Below, one piece after another: positions 6,901 to 15,404 of a stretch of 41,361 bases of DNA. Location: positions 1 through 41,361 of the forward strand of contig CAMASI010000033.1 in the NCBI GenBank assembly GCA_945861065.1. Reading direction: 5' to 3'. The DNA is from Klebsiella pneumoniae (GTDB taxonomy: Bacteria; Myxococcota_A; UBA796; GCA-2862545). The position numbers and the translations under genes are program-made. Numbering within the stretch: position 1 is the first letter of the stretch; every line of letters begins with the position of its first letter. The notes under the pieces were generated by a model. The model saw nothing but the letters and a program-made list of their open reading frames with translations, ran no database searches and was not told the DNA's origin.

Positions 6901-9392
6901 CACAAACTCGCAACAATTGCAGTGCAATTGTCGCCGCCGCCGCCCCGATTGGCGAGTCCGACCAAAGAACGCGCGGTCTCGTCGAGATCGTCCTGGCGCC
7001 CAACTGCAGCGATGACATGGGAGACGTCGGGGTGGTGTTCGCCGATGTAGTCCGAGATTCCATCCGACATGAAAATCAGTCGTTCACCAGGCAGCAACGT
7101 GAAGTTGACGTGGTGCGCGGGCAGTGCTTCAGCGCGGGTGAGTTCGTTGAAATGACCGAGGTAGCCGACGAGCGCGAAGCCAGCGGCTTCCCAGTGCTCC
7201 ACGTAGCCCAGATGCCACGCGCGCAGCCGCTCGCAGGCCTGGTTTTCGTCTGCGCTCAATAGGCTCGCGCCGTAACTACCGAGCAGGTAGCAGCGGCTGT
7301 CTCCGAGCCACGCGAGGTAGACTTGATTGCCGTGCACGTAGGCCACAACGATGGTGGTGCCCATCGGCACACGACCGTCGAGATTTCCGCCGGCAATGCG
7401 CAACGCAGCATCGCAAACAGCTGTGTTGGCGGTTCGTAAGGCGCGATCGAGGAAATCCCGAATCTCTGCGGGGCGACCGGCGCTGATTCGCGGCAGCGCT
7501 TGCTCCCAGAGGTTCGCGACCACGTGACTGGCGATGGCGCTAGCGATGTCTCCGCTTCCGGCGTTGGCGGTACTGATTCCGTCGCACACGATGAGCAAGG
7601 AGATGGGTCCCCTTGTCGAGATCCACAAGGCGTCCTGGTTGGTCTGGCCCAACAGCACTTTCGCCCGCCCAATATGGGAGTCGTAGCCAACCTGAAGGCG
7701 CGCGTTGAGGTCGGGCGCCATGTAGCCGCGGCTCTCCTCTGCGATGGCCGCTTGTTGCCACAACACGAGCCACGCCAGGCCGTCGGCGGGCCGCATTCCG
7801 GGATCGGGATGGAGTGCGATGTCGAGGGGTGCCATGACTGATGGGGCGAGATGCTGGATGACGGCGCGCAAATACGGGACAGCCCGATGCGGGGGAACGT
7901 CGCGCGGCCATCGACGACCGAGCATGGCCTCAAGGAGGAGGACGGCGGCCTGGTACACGTCGCCGGCCATCGATGGCGGTTCGCGGTCCATCCGGCTGCC
8001 CTCGGTGTCCTCAGGGACAACGTCGCACTCCATGGTCTCGTTTTGAAGGATCCGGGTGCTTTCGGCGTTGGGATTGACGATTCGGTTGTCTTTGTGGTGG
8101 GCCGCAAGTGCGCGGGAAATCCCGAGCCCGAGTCCGAGCAAGGAGGCACCGGACCGGGGAGGCAGGTTGCTCATCGCAACTGGGCCGTCCACAAGTCCGG
8201 AAAGGTCGATCTCCGCCGTGTGGGAGGTCTCATCAAAGCTGTCGTCTTCGGTGCCGCTACGTCGCCCTTCGACCTCGGGAAAATCGTTGCGAAACCAGTC
8301 GGCAATCTCGGGCCAGTCGGCGTCTACGCGGTCGGCCATCGTCGCTGCGTCGACCAAGGCAAGACCGAGCGCCTCCCCGCCCAACCAACGCGCCGTGATG
8401 TCGTCTTCGCTGGCCAACGCATCACGAAGAAGTTGAAGTGCGAGCGCCTCGCCGCGTCGCTGCGGAAGGGAGGTAAAGGTTCCGCGCAACAAGCGCCGGC
8501 CATCGGTGGTTGGCGAGATGGCGGTGAGCATCTGCTCGATTCCGACGGCGCCCCAACGACACAGCGCGGCGGCCAGTCGGCCTTCGCCGTCTAGCGGACC
8601 TCCCTCCGACGTGTGTCGAAGGAGGGCGTCCAAGATGGCCTGGTTTGTCCTCGGCGACAGCTGATCCGCGTTCCACCCGCCACGTCGGATCGCGTGGATG
8701 ATGCTTTCGATTCCGTCCGAGCCGCCGCCCAGCAGGCCTAGGAAGACCTCGTCAGGCGAACGGTCGCGTACGGCTGCGAGCGCCAACTCCCGCACCTGCG
8801 TTCCACCCGTGCGGTACGCGAGCAAAACCTGATCGAGGAACTGGCGGTCCGTGATCTGGGAACGCAACTCGAGCGCGACGTCTAGCCGGCGGCCCGGCGC
8901 GAGCAGGGGGTTCGCAAGCCGGGCAGAAGGGTCCTCATTCGCGTCAGGAGAACGCAATGTGAGTGTGTCTCCTTCCCAGGCGAAGCGAGGATCGGATTTT
9001 GCCAGGGCGAGGACCGTCTTCCACCAATGGGTGAAACCGGTGACCGTGAGCAGTTTCCGCCCCACGACCCAGTCTCGCAGGTCGGTGGATCGTTGGGGTC
9101 CGTTGAGGTCGGCGAGCAGCTGGGCGAGGGCGTCCACCGGCGACGTAGCGAGCTCTTCTTTCAGTCGGGCGGGTTCATGTTGTGCCCGGTAGAAGAACCC
9201 GCCCGGTTCACACAGGGCGTAGATGCGGACCAGAATGTCGTGGCTGACCCGGTTGGGCAGGTTTTCAGTGCCTTGTTCCCACGCCAGCGTGACACGCTCG
9301 GGATCAACGGCCGTGACGCGCGCGAATCCGAAGGCGGAGTGGTACAACACGCTCGAGGTCTGGATCGCGGCGATCTGGCCGATGGGTCGCAT
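6897..9392 (-). CDS. Tudor/GreA-N-like, HEAT-like, pseudokinase and PP2C phosphatase fusion
   Basis: The 831-residue protein has four parts. Residues ~18-60 resemble the Tudor-like N-domain of GreA-related proteins, followed at ~103-147 by the companion segment with FTHWWKTVLALAKSDPRF. Residues ~165-360 are helical and HEAT-like. Residues ~412-550 resemble a kinase C-lobe (SMAGDVYQAAVLLLEAMLG; ALHPDPGMRP), but the HRD site is NPN (440-442), no DFG is present and no ATP lobe is seen, so it looks like a pseudokinase. Residues ~570-831 are a complete PP2C phosphatase: NQDA 585, CDG 603-605, GDSR 697-700, MSDG 775-778, GGDN 819-822. ATG 9392 has AAGGA just upstream. It overlaps the next gene by GTGA. 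I infer a cytoplasmic phospho-Ser/Thr phosphatase steered by its dead-kinase module. Confidence 0.85.
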   Translation of the reverse strand: MRPIGQIAAIQTSSVLYHSAFGFARVTAVDPERVTLAWEQGTENLPNRVSHDILVRIYALCEPGGFFYRAQHEPARLKEELATSPVDALAQLLADLNGPQRSTDLRDWVVGRKLLTVTGFTHWWKTVLALAKSDPRFAWEGDTLTLRSPDANEDPSARLANPLLAPGRRLDVALELRSQITDRQFLDQVLLAYRTGGTQVRELALAAVRDRSPDEVFLGLLGGGSDGIESIIHAIRRGGWNADQLSPRTNQAILDALLRHTSEGGPLDGEGRLAAALCRWGAVGIEQMLTAISPTTDGRRLLRGTFTSLPQRRGEALALQLLRDALASEDDITARWLGGEALGLALVDAATMADRVDADWPEIADWFRNDFPEVEGRRSGTEDDSFDETSHTAEIDLSGLVDGPVAMSNLPPRSGASLLGLGLGISRALAAHHKDNRIVNPNAESTRILQNETMECDVVPEDTEGSRMDREPPSMAGDVYQAAVLLLEAMLGRRWPRDVPPHRAVPYLRAVIQHLAPSVMAPLDIALHPDPGMRPADGLAWLVLWQQAAIAEESRGYMAPDLNARLQVGYDSHIGRAKVLLGQTNQDALWISTRGPISLLIVCDGISTANAGSGDIASAIASHVVANLWEQALPRISAGRPAEIRDFLDRALRTANTAVCDAALRIAGGNLDGRVPMGTTIVVAYVHGNQVYLAWLGDSRCYLLGSYGASLLSADENQACERLRAWHLGYVEHWEAAGFALVGYLGHFNELTRAEALPAHHVNFTLLPGERLIFMSDGISDYIGEHHPDVSHVIAAVGRQDDLDETARSLVGLANRGGGGDNCTAIVASLW

Positions 9393-9481
9393 GCTGTCCT
9401 TGGCCGCGTCGCTTCCGCGTTCCGTGAAGCTGCTTTGTTAAGCCCGGCGCGCGGCCGAAGCAACGGCCCCTGGAGGCAGGT
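9393..9481. promoter_or_regulatory. divergent promoter region
   Basis: These 89 bp separate the starts of the PP2C fusion (minus) and the HD hydrolase (plus) and must contain both promoters. I cannot pick reliable -35/-10 boxes. GGAGG at 9476-9480 region just before GTG 9482 and AAGGA before ATG 9392 are the ribosome sites. Confidence 0.5.
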
Positions 9482-10744
9482 GTGGAGATTCGGGACCCCA
9501 TTCACGGCGCGATTGCTGTTGCAGACAGCGAAATTCCTGTGGTGGACCACGCGTGGATGCAGCGACTTCGGCATATCCGGCAGACCGGGTTTTCACATGT
9601 GCCGTTTCCGGGCGCGACGCATACGCGTTTCAGTCATTCGCTCGGCGTCATGCACCTGGCGGGGCTCGCCTTCGACCGTGCGTACACCGGTTTCTCGTTT
9701 GCGGAGCCTGGGGCTCGCGATCGGTTTCGGCAGGCCCTTCGGCTGGCGGCGTTGTGCCACGATCTGGGCCATGCACCCTTCAGCCATTGCATGGAATTCG
9801 CGTTGCCCGCGGAATCCGAGTTGGGCCTCAGGTGGGCCGCCCCCGAGTCGGCGCCGCGCAAAGCGACCCACGAGGACTACACGGTGGCGATTCTCGAACA
9901 AACGGATTTGGGTCAGGCTGTGACCCAGGCCGGGTCAGCGTCGGCGAGGGACGTCGCCGCTTTGTTGTCTCAGCGCGTGACGCCGGACGGCAATTTTTTT
10001 GTGGATGGGGGCCTCAATCACCAACCCCTGCTGTCTCAAATCGTATCGAGCGAATTGGACGTGGACCGCCTTGATTACCTAGGCCGAGACGCGCTTTACA
10101 CCGGAACCCGGTACGGTACGGTGGACGTGCCCTGGCTGTTGTCGAACCTTCGAACTTGGGTGGACGGCAGTCGGGTTTCTTTGGCGATCGACGGGTCTGC
10201 GGTTCTCGCCTTCGAGCATTTTCTGCTCGCACGGCACCACATGTTTTTAATGGTGTATTTCCACCACAAATCCGTCGTGTACGAGGAGTTGCTACGCAAG
10301 CACGTGTCGTCGCCGTCCAACCCGTGGGTGATTTCGGCTGACCTCGATCAGTACCGGCGCGTCGATGATGTCGCATTGCTGGCCCACCTTCGCACCTGCA
10401 CGAGCGAAGCGGCTCGCCGAATCGTCGAATACCAGCCGTACCGAAGGTTGGTCGAGCGGCAGGGGACTGCGGCAGATGTGGACCTGACCGCAAATGCGGA
10501 GACCTTACGCAGCCACGGCATCGACGTCATCCACACGTCGTCGACCCAGCGATTGTCCCGCTACGCAGGGATGGGCCACAAACGGACGGCGGCACCCCCG
10601 ATTTGGGTGTTGACGGAAGGCGGTCGGCAAAGCGTGACGCTCGATCAGGCGAGTCGGGTGTTCGAGCGCTACGGCGACGACCATGTGATCGCCCGGCTTT
10701 ACGTTCCGCCGGAGGACCTGCAGAAGGCACAAGCGTTGCGGTAG
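9482..10744 (+). CDS. HD-domain phosphohydrolase (dNTPase/SAMHD1-like family)
   Basis: This 420-residue protein opens with the family signature IRDPIHG (residues 3-9). The metal-binding set follows: RFSH (H52), CHDLGHAPFSH (H93-D94) and VDRLDYLGRDALYTG (~residue 195). A helical C-terminal region includes FHHKSVVYEELLR. This pattern matches the prokaryotic YwfO/SAMHD1-like HD superfamily, whose characterised members hydrolyse dNTPs to deoxynucleosides and triphosphate; the nucleotide preference here is unknown. The start is GTG at 9482 preceded by a strong GGAGG. It runs divergently from the PP2C fusion and converges on nupC across a palindromic element. Confidence 0.88.
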   Translation: MEIRDPIHGAIAVADSEIPVVDHAWMQRLRHIRQTGFSHVPFPGATHTRFSHSLGVMHLAGLAFDRAYTGFSFAEPGARDRFRQALRLAALCHDLGHAPFSHCMEFALPAESELGLRWAAPESAPRKATHEDYTVAILEQTDLGQAVTQAGSASARDVAALLSQRVTPDGNFFVDGGLNHQPLLSQIVSSELDVDRLDYLGRDALYTGTRYGTVDVPWLLSNLRTWVDGSRVSLAIDGSAVLAFEHFLLARHHMFLMVYFHHKSVVYEELLRKHVSSPSNPWVISADLDQYRRVDDVALLAHLRTCTSEAARRIVEYQPYRRLVERQGTAADVDLTANAETLRSHGIDVIHTSSTQRLSRYAGMGHKRTAAPPIWVLTEGGRQSVTLDQASRVFERYGDDHVIARLYVPPEDLQKAQALR

Positions 10745-10764
10745 TTTCCCCGGAGATGGGCGCC

Positions 10765-10949
10765 TTAGGGCCCGCGCAAAAATAACTTGCGCATTCGGAC
10801 TCGCTGGCATCCCGCGGCGCTGCGTTGCGGGGACCCCGCCGAACCTGCGAAGTACGCCACGTACTCCTCGGTTCGGCTGCACCCCGCGCCTTGCGTTGCG
10901 GGCGCCATCGAGCCCTCGATGCTGCAACTTATTCTTGCGCGGGCCCTTA
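10765..10949. repeat. long inverted-repeat element II (185 bp, 26-bp ends)
   Basis: The ends 10765-10790 and 10924-10949 are inverted copies matching at 23 of 26 positions, sharing the core GGGCCCGCGCAA. Each end also carries a short hairpin of its own (GCGCAA...TTGCGC). Inside, arms keep pairing toward the middle: GCGGGG (10827-10832) with CCCCGC (10882-10887), GCCGAACC (10838-10845) with GGTTCGGC (10870-10877), and AGTACG (10851-10856) with CGTACT (10860-10865) around the loop CCA. The whole sequence could fold into one rod. It fills the space between two convergent genes, and its right end includes the nupC stop codon. A MITE/REP-like repeat or a bidirectional terminator are the main options. 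Confidence 0.8.
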
Positions 10950-12335
10950 CCCGAGGATGCCCGCGAAGCAGGCGGTCATAAACGTCGCAAACGATCCCGC
11001 AACGAGCGCAAACAACCCCAGTGTCGCGATGTCTCCGCGGCGCTCAGGCGCGAGTGCCCCAATCCCTCCGACTTGAATCCCGATGCTCGCGAAATTCGCG
11101 AAACCCGCCAAAGCGTAACTGGCAATTAATGTGGCGCGTTCAGAAACAACCAGGCTGTGGTTGGTCAGGCCCGTGGCGAGGTCGCTGTAGGCGATGAACT
11201 CGTTCAATACTAACTTTGTGCCCAGTAGCGTACCGATTTCGGGGCAGTCTGCGGCGGGCACGCCCATGATCCACGCCAATGGCCTGAAAAACCACCCGGC
11301 GATCTGTTGAAATGTAATCGGCGTCAGGCCGAGACTCGTTGTCGCCCATTCGAGTCCTGCATTCGCTCCGGCGACGAGGGCAATGAACGCGACCAACATC
11401 GCGGCGACGTTCAGCGCGAGCGCCATTCCCTCTGAGGCCCCGCGCGCCGCGGCCTCGACGATGTTGGCGTCCACTTTGGGGATCACGATATTTGTCGTTC
11501 CCTGGGTGACGGGCACGCCGTCTTCGGGCCAAATGACTTTGGCGCAGACCAGCGCGGCGGGCGCTGACATGATGCTCTGGGCCAGTAGGTGTCCTGCAAT
11601 GTCGGGAAACGAACCCTGCAGCATGCCGACGTAGGCCGCAAGCACACCTCCGGCGGTATTGGCCATCCCGCCTGCCATCACCACCAACAACTCGCTCCGG
11701 GTAAACGTGCTCACAAAGGGCCGCACCAACAACGGCGCTTCCGTTTGGCCTACGAATATGTTCGCGGCGGTGGACAAAGTTTCAGCGCCGCTCGTTCTCA
11801 TGGTCTTCTGCATGAGCACGGACAAAGCCCGAATGACCGCCCCCATGATGCCCACGTGGTACAAAATGGCCATCAGCGACGAGAAGAAGATGATCGACGG
11901 CAGAACCTTGAAGGCGAAGCTGACCAGGCCGGGTTCGACCTGACCCGTGATGAACGATCGAAAGAGGAAGGCCGAGCCCTGTTCGCCATACGAGAGTAGG
12001 CTCACGACAGCGTCGTTGGCAGTTCCGAACACCGCGCGACCGGGTGCCGTCCAAAGGATCAACACGGCAAACAGGGCTTGCAGCGACAGCCCGATCCCGA
12101 CAAGTCGCCAGTCGATGGCACGCCGGTTGCGCGACATCAACGCGCACAGCCCCACCAGGACAAGTACGCCGATCGCGCTGCGCAAGCGATCCCAGCCAGT
12201 CGTCTCATGAGGCCGAAAGGTCGCGACGTCGAGCGCGCTGACCGGGATCTGGGTCGCCAACGCGGGCAACGAGGTCCAGCAAACGGCCATTGTGAGGCAG
12301 AAGACTGCGAGGACTACCGGCCAACGACCGCGCAT
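10947..12335 (-). CDS. nupC: NupC-family concentrative nucleoside transporter
   Basis: This 462-residue polytopic protein belongs to the CNT/NupC family of H+- or Na+-coupled nucleoside importers. Visible hallmarks are the N-terminal pair of helices (to ~75), LQALFAVLILWTAPGRAVF, FKVLPSIIFFSSLMAILYH, the SGAETLSTAANIFVGQTEAP loop (substrate and ion-binding HP1 region), and VMAGGMANTAGGVLAAYV (HP2 side). The C-terminal part has LGTKLVLNEFIAYSDL, also typical. It acts in the inner membrane. The start is ATG at 12335. The N-terminal segment (residues 1-30) looks like an added signal-like hydrophobic stretch compared with short CNTs. Confidence 0.93.
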   Translation of the reverse strand: MRGRWPVVLAVFCLTMAVCWTSLPALATQIPVSALDVATFRPHETTGWDRLRSAIGVLVLVGLCALMSRNRRAIDWRLVGIGLSLQALFAVLILWTAPGRAVFGTANDAVVSLLSYGEQGSAFLFRSFITGQVEPGLVSFAFKVLPSIIFFSSLMAILYHVGIMGAVIRALSVLMQKTMRTSGAETLSTAANIFVGQTEAPLLVRPFVSTFTRSELLVVMAGGMANTAGGVLAAYVGMLQGSFPDIAGHLLAQSIMSAPAALVCAKVIWPEDGVPVTQGTTNIVIPKVDANIVEAAARGASEGMALALNVAAMLVAFIALVAGANAGLEWATTSLGLTPITFQQIAGWFFRPLAWIMGVPAADCPEIGTLLGTKLVLNEFIAYSDLATGLTNHSLVVSERATLIASYALAGFANFASIGIQVGGIGALAPERRGDIATLGLFALVAGSFATFMTACFAGILG

Positions 12336-12557
12336 GAAAACCCCTTTGGCACTTCGTGTCTACCGCGGCGTCCGCTGGCGTCGAGTTGGGCAGGGAAGGG
12401 AAACCTGTCGAACAATGCGAATGAAAAATGCAATTATTCAAACGGTCAAGGGCGTTGCGCGGTTCTTTGATGGGTTGGCGCAAGGGACGATGGTCAATCG
12501 AGCTGGGTCTGTGATACCCTCCGTCTTACATAGACCTGTCAAACGGCGGAGGCAAAG
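12336..12557. promoter_or_regulatory. divergent intergenic region
   Basis: These 222 bp separate nupC (minus) from the small membrane protein gene (plus). They are less GC-rich near 12415-12450 (AATGCGAATGAAAAATGC and neighbours), the likeliest promoter area for nupC. I find no riboswitch motif and no clear operator. Confidence 0.4.
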
Positions 12558-13046
12558 ATGAGTGCTCGAACGCAAGGTGGAACGGAACGGGCAATGGGTC
12601 CTGCGTGGAAGTCGGAGGCACGCGGACAGTGGCGTCGCGACATTCGCTCGGGAACGACGGCTGGCGGGACTACGACGCCAACCGTGCTTCGTGTTCGCGA
12701 AGCGCGGTCAGGCTTCAGTTGGGAGATGTGGCGCGGGAACACGCTGCAGCATCAGGGCGAAGCACCGACGGCGGGCGCAGCGGTGGCCGCGGCGGAACAG
12801 GTAGGGAGTGGCACCGTGTTTGAAGCGGGCCATCAGGACGCTTCCGCGGCGCTTGCGGCTGCGCTCGACAGAGGACCTAAAGCGGCCAGCGGGAAAGCGA
12901 AGGGAGTGGTCGCAGTCGTGGTCCTTCTTTGTTGGTTTGCCCAGCTCAACGCCCTGCGGCTCGGTGTCGGCAGCCCCCTGTTGATTGCCATTTGTTTGGT
13001 GGCGAGCGCTGGTTTGCTCTGGCGGATGCAGGCGCTGGACGCGTAG
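12558..13046 (+). CDS. small membrane protein of unknown function (162 aa)
   Basis: The gene starts at ATG 12558 with GGAGG at 12548-12552, 5 bases upstream. Residues 1-110 are hydrophilic, including a W..W strand region (FSWEMWRGNTLQHQG) followed by an Ala-rich helix. Residues ~112-132 and ~136-156 are two adjacent membrane helices, leaving both ends on the same side of the membrane. I do not recognise a family. It is transcribed away from nupC and converges, 29 bp apart, on the diheme lipoprotein gene. Confidence 0.65.
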   Translation: MSARTQGGTERAMGPAWKSEARGQWRRDIRSGTTAGGTTTPTVLRVREARSGFSWEMWRGNTLQHQGEAPTAGAAVAAAEQVGSGTVFEAGHQDASAALAAALDRGPKAASGKAKGVVAVVVLLCWFAQLNALRLGVGSPLLIAICLVASAGLLWRMQALDA

Positions 13047-13075
13047 AAAGGGCGGCGTCGAATTCGCTGTTTGCC

Positions 13076-14224
13076 TTACCGAGTCCAGCACAAGCCGTCT
13101 GGGTCAATGCCGTTGCAGCAGTCTGTGACTTGGTGAGCGGCCTCACCGAAGACGTAGTCCCAGTCTGCTTCCGTGGGGTATGCTGCGAGTAAGTCCGGCG
13201 TCGAGAAGTCATCCATCCAATGGTCGTACGGCCACTGGGTGGCGTACACGTCTGCGATGGCGAGCCCGCCCGGTTTGCGCCCCGTGGCGTCCAAAACCGG
13301 GTTTCCACAGGTGAATCGGTCGCCGAGTCGGTGGCAATCGAGGCAGGCGGCGGCGTCCGGATGGCTGAGCGTTGCTGCTGGGGACCACGTGGAACCTCCC
13401 ATGCCGATCAAGACGTCGCGCGCCACCACCTCGTACGGCACAAGCGGATTGCTGGGTACCACGCCGGTCTGATCGGCCCATGGTGTGTGGATGTACGGAT
13501 CGTTGTCATGGCAACTGACGCAGGCTGCCCCGGCGATCTGGGGCAATGAATACCAGAAGGCGGTGCCTGGACCGAAGAAATCTGCGTCTTCCGGTGTGCC
13601 AGGCTTCGGGATGTCCACACCGTCGAAATGGCGTCCGTCGATGGGGATGGCCCAGAAACAGGTGTCGCCCGAATCTGGATTTTGAGCGATGACGCCCATG
13701 TCTTCGAACAGGACGCGGAGTTGCCCGTCCGGCGTCAAGCTGCCGTCGGGGTGAGGGAAACTGTACGAGCGGCAAACGAACGTGTAGGTCGACCCGTTTG
13801 CCGATGTCAGCGTGCCGATTCGACCGTAGGGGACACAACTTTGCAGGTGGGACGGGCGATCACACTTCCATCCGTCTTCGAGATCGGCCTCCCCAAGCGC
13901 CTGACGTACGGTGAAGTCGGCGCCCGTGACCTCCACCGCGACCTGCACGCCGTCATAACAATTGAAGGTCGGCCATTCCCCGAGCAGTTGCTCGCATCGC
14001 GCTGTGTAGCTGGCAAGATCGACGACCTCGACCGGCACGGTAGGTGTGGTTGGGTCGGTGTCTGTAGGTTCGGTCGCCGTGTCGGAGCTGTCGTCGGGCA
14101 CCGTGACGCCTGTCTCAACGGGTGTCGGCGTTGCGGTGGGCGAGTCGGTTTCTTCTTCACCTTCGGTCGGAAGCGTGACAGAAGCTGCAGGTTCGCAGGC
14201 CAAAGCGGACAAGAGGTAGATCAT
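13076..14224 (-). CDS. predicted lipoprotein with two c-type heme motifs
   Basis: The 382-residue protein begins MIYLLSALACEPA, a very short signal ending in a lipobox-like LSALAC; a TAG stop four codons upstream excludes a longer start. Residues ~20-65 form a Thr/Asp/Glu/Pro linker. Two CxxCH motifs, CVSCH (~235) and CLDCH (~295), predict covalent heme attachment, so it is probably an envelope-anchored diheme cytochrome-like protein. A well-spaced set of further cysteines (NCYDG, KCDRP, SCVPYG, DTCFW, DCCNG, LCW) suggests disulfides. It resembles the cytochrome-like proteins common in myxobacteria, of unknown electron partner. Inverted-repeat element III lies directly upstream. Confidence 0.75.
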   Translation of the reverse strand: MIYLLSALACEPAASVTLPTEGEEETDSPTATPTPVETGVTVPDDSSDTATEPTDTDPTTPTVPVEVVDLASYTARCEQLLGEWPTFNCYDGVQVAVEVTGADFTVRQALGEADLEDGWKCDRPSHLQSCVPYGRIGTLTSANGSTYTFVCRSYSFPHPDGSLTPDGQLRVLFEDMGVIAQNPDSGDTCFWAIPIDGRHFDGVDIPKPGTPEDADFFGPGTAFWYSLPQIAGAACVSCHDNDPYIHTPWADQTGVVPSNPLVPYEVVARDVLIGMGGSTWSPAATLSHPDAAACLDCHRLGDRFTCGNPVLDATGRKPGGLAIADVYATQWPYDHWMDDFSTPDLLAAYPTEADWDYVFGEAAHQVTDCCNGIDPDGLCWTR

Positions 14225-14237
14225 GGACGACGTCTAA

Positions 14238-14446
14238 CAGCCTGATGATCTATAGGCCGATTGGCCCGAGGGCCACGAAGGCCGGTCGCGTCGAGCGAGT
14301 CGCGCAAGCCGCGTCGCGAGTCGAGGATGCCGACGGGAGGCCGACTGTGGGCATACTCGATGTATGCAGAAGGAGGCCGCACCGAGGCGCCTCGACGCAG
14401 CAGCGGATCGCGCGAACGCAGCCGATGCGAATAGATCATCAGGCTG
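14238..14446. repeat. long inverted-repeat element III (209 bp, perfect 16-bp ends)
   Basis: CAGCCTGATGATCTAT (14238-14253) recurs as its exact reverse complement at 14431-14446. Between them lie GGCC-type hairpins (14255-14282), a GTCGAG/GTCGCG-rich tract, and a central perfect hairpin GCATAC-TCGAT-GTATGC (14351-14367) flanked by two GGAGGCCG copies. It fills nearly all of the 238 bp between the Ser/Thr kinase gene and the diheme lipoprotein gene. The layout (ends plus central hairpin) matches element II, but the sequence differs. It is non-coding as far as I can see. Confidence 0.8.
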
Positions 14447-14462
14447 AAAACCGGCCGGGGGG

Positions 14463-15326
14463 TCAACCACTGAAGGTGCGGCGCAACCAGCCGACCAAAC
14501 CGGGCTCGGGCGAAACCGTCGGTTCAACCAATCCTAGCCCTCGTAGTGCCTCGGCCACGAGTCTCGCTGACGCTGGTCGTTCGTCGGGGTCCTTGGCCAA
14601 TAGGCTGCGAACGAAACCAGCCAGACGCGGGTCGACGTTGTCGGGGAGGTCGGGGACGGGCGCGCCGACTTGAAGGGCGAGTGTGGCGGCGCTGCTGGGT
14701 CCTCGGAATGGCCAGCGACCGGCGAGGGCGCGGAAGGCGAGGCAGCCCAGGGCGTATACGTCCGACCGAGCATCGACATGCCTGCCGCGAACGCGTTCGG
14801 GCGGGGTGCTGTGGGGGCTCCCGACGCTGACGCCATACCGCTCAGGGTCAGGTTGATCGTCCACCCGCGTCGCGAGTCCGAAGTCGATCAGGATGGTGCG
14901 AGCGGGCTGGAATCGATTGTCGAGCAGCACGTTTGCGGGCTTGATGTCGCCGTGAAGCCATCCGGCGTCGTGCAGGGCCTGGACCGCCTCGGCCAAGTCA
15001 GCGCACACGGTTGCCGCGCGGGGTGAGGGGAGGACGGCGTCCGTGAGCTCTTGCGCCAGGCTCAGGCCGGGGATGTAGGCAAGTGCCAGCCACGGCGGCG
15101 TGGACTCGCTCTCCAGCAGTTGGACGAGGCCGGGGTGTTGGCAGGCGGCCAAAGCGTCGCGCTCGGTGACGAAACGTTCGCGTAAGGGCTGGTGTGCGTC
15201 CAAGGGGGTGCGCAGAAGGAACTTCATAGCGGCGCGCTGTCCGTCCGCACGAACAGCAAGCCAAACGTCGGACATGCCGCCGTTTGCCACCAACGACCGG
15301 AGTACGAAACCACCGCCGACCGTCAT
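14463..15326 (-). CDS. eukaryote-like Ser/Thr protein kinase, soluble
   Basis: From ATG 15326 the protein has 287 residues and is essentially a bare kinase domain. It keeps the Gly-rich loop NGGMSDVWLA, the ATP lysine in AAMKFLL (K35), the catalytic loop LHGDIKPANVLL (D127; HGD in place of HRD), IDFGLA (148-152), TPPERV and SDVYALGCLAFRALAG. It should therefore be active, phosphorylating cytoplasmic proteins on Ser/Thr. There is no membrane helix or sensor domain. Longer in-frame readings overlap the divergent methyltransferase gene and add only Arg-rich, non-kinase sequence, so I reject them. The substrate is unknown. Confidence 0.87.
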   Translation of the reverse strand: MTVGGGFVLRSLVANGGMSDVWLAVRADGQRAAMKFLLRTPLDAHQPLRERFVTERDALAACQHPGLVQLLESESTPPWLALAYIPGLSLAQELTDAVLPSPRAATVCADLAEAVQALHDAGWLHGDIKPANVLLDNRFQPARTILIDFGLATRVDDQPDPERYGVSVGSPHSTPPERVRGRHVDARSDVYALGCLAFRALAGRWPFRGPSSAATLALQVGAPVPDLPDNVDPRLAGFVRSLLAKDPDERPASARLVAEALRGLGLVEPTVSPEPGLVGWLRRTFSG

Positions 15327-15404
15327 TCCTGGTTCAATCGTCCGAGACAACAGCCCCCCGACACGTGCAGATATAGCCGCCGGACGACTGCGAGTCCTGG
15401 TAGT

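Noticed and set aside
10765..10949. Simple bidirectional intrinsic terminator
   Set aside because: There is no T-run at either end and the length and nested arms exceed what a terminator needs; kept as a repeat element, though a termination role is possible.
15192..15404. 71-residue N-terminal extension of the THUMP methyltransferase
   Set aside because: It overlaps the kinase gene and has unnatural composition; the family opening YSVWASVTPGLEK begins at ATG 15405.
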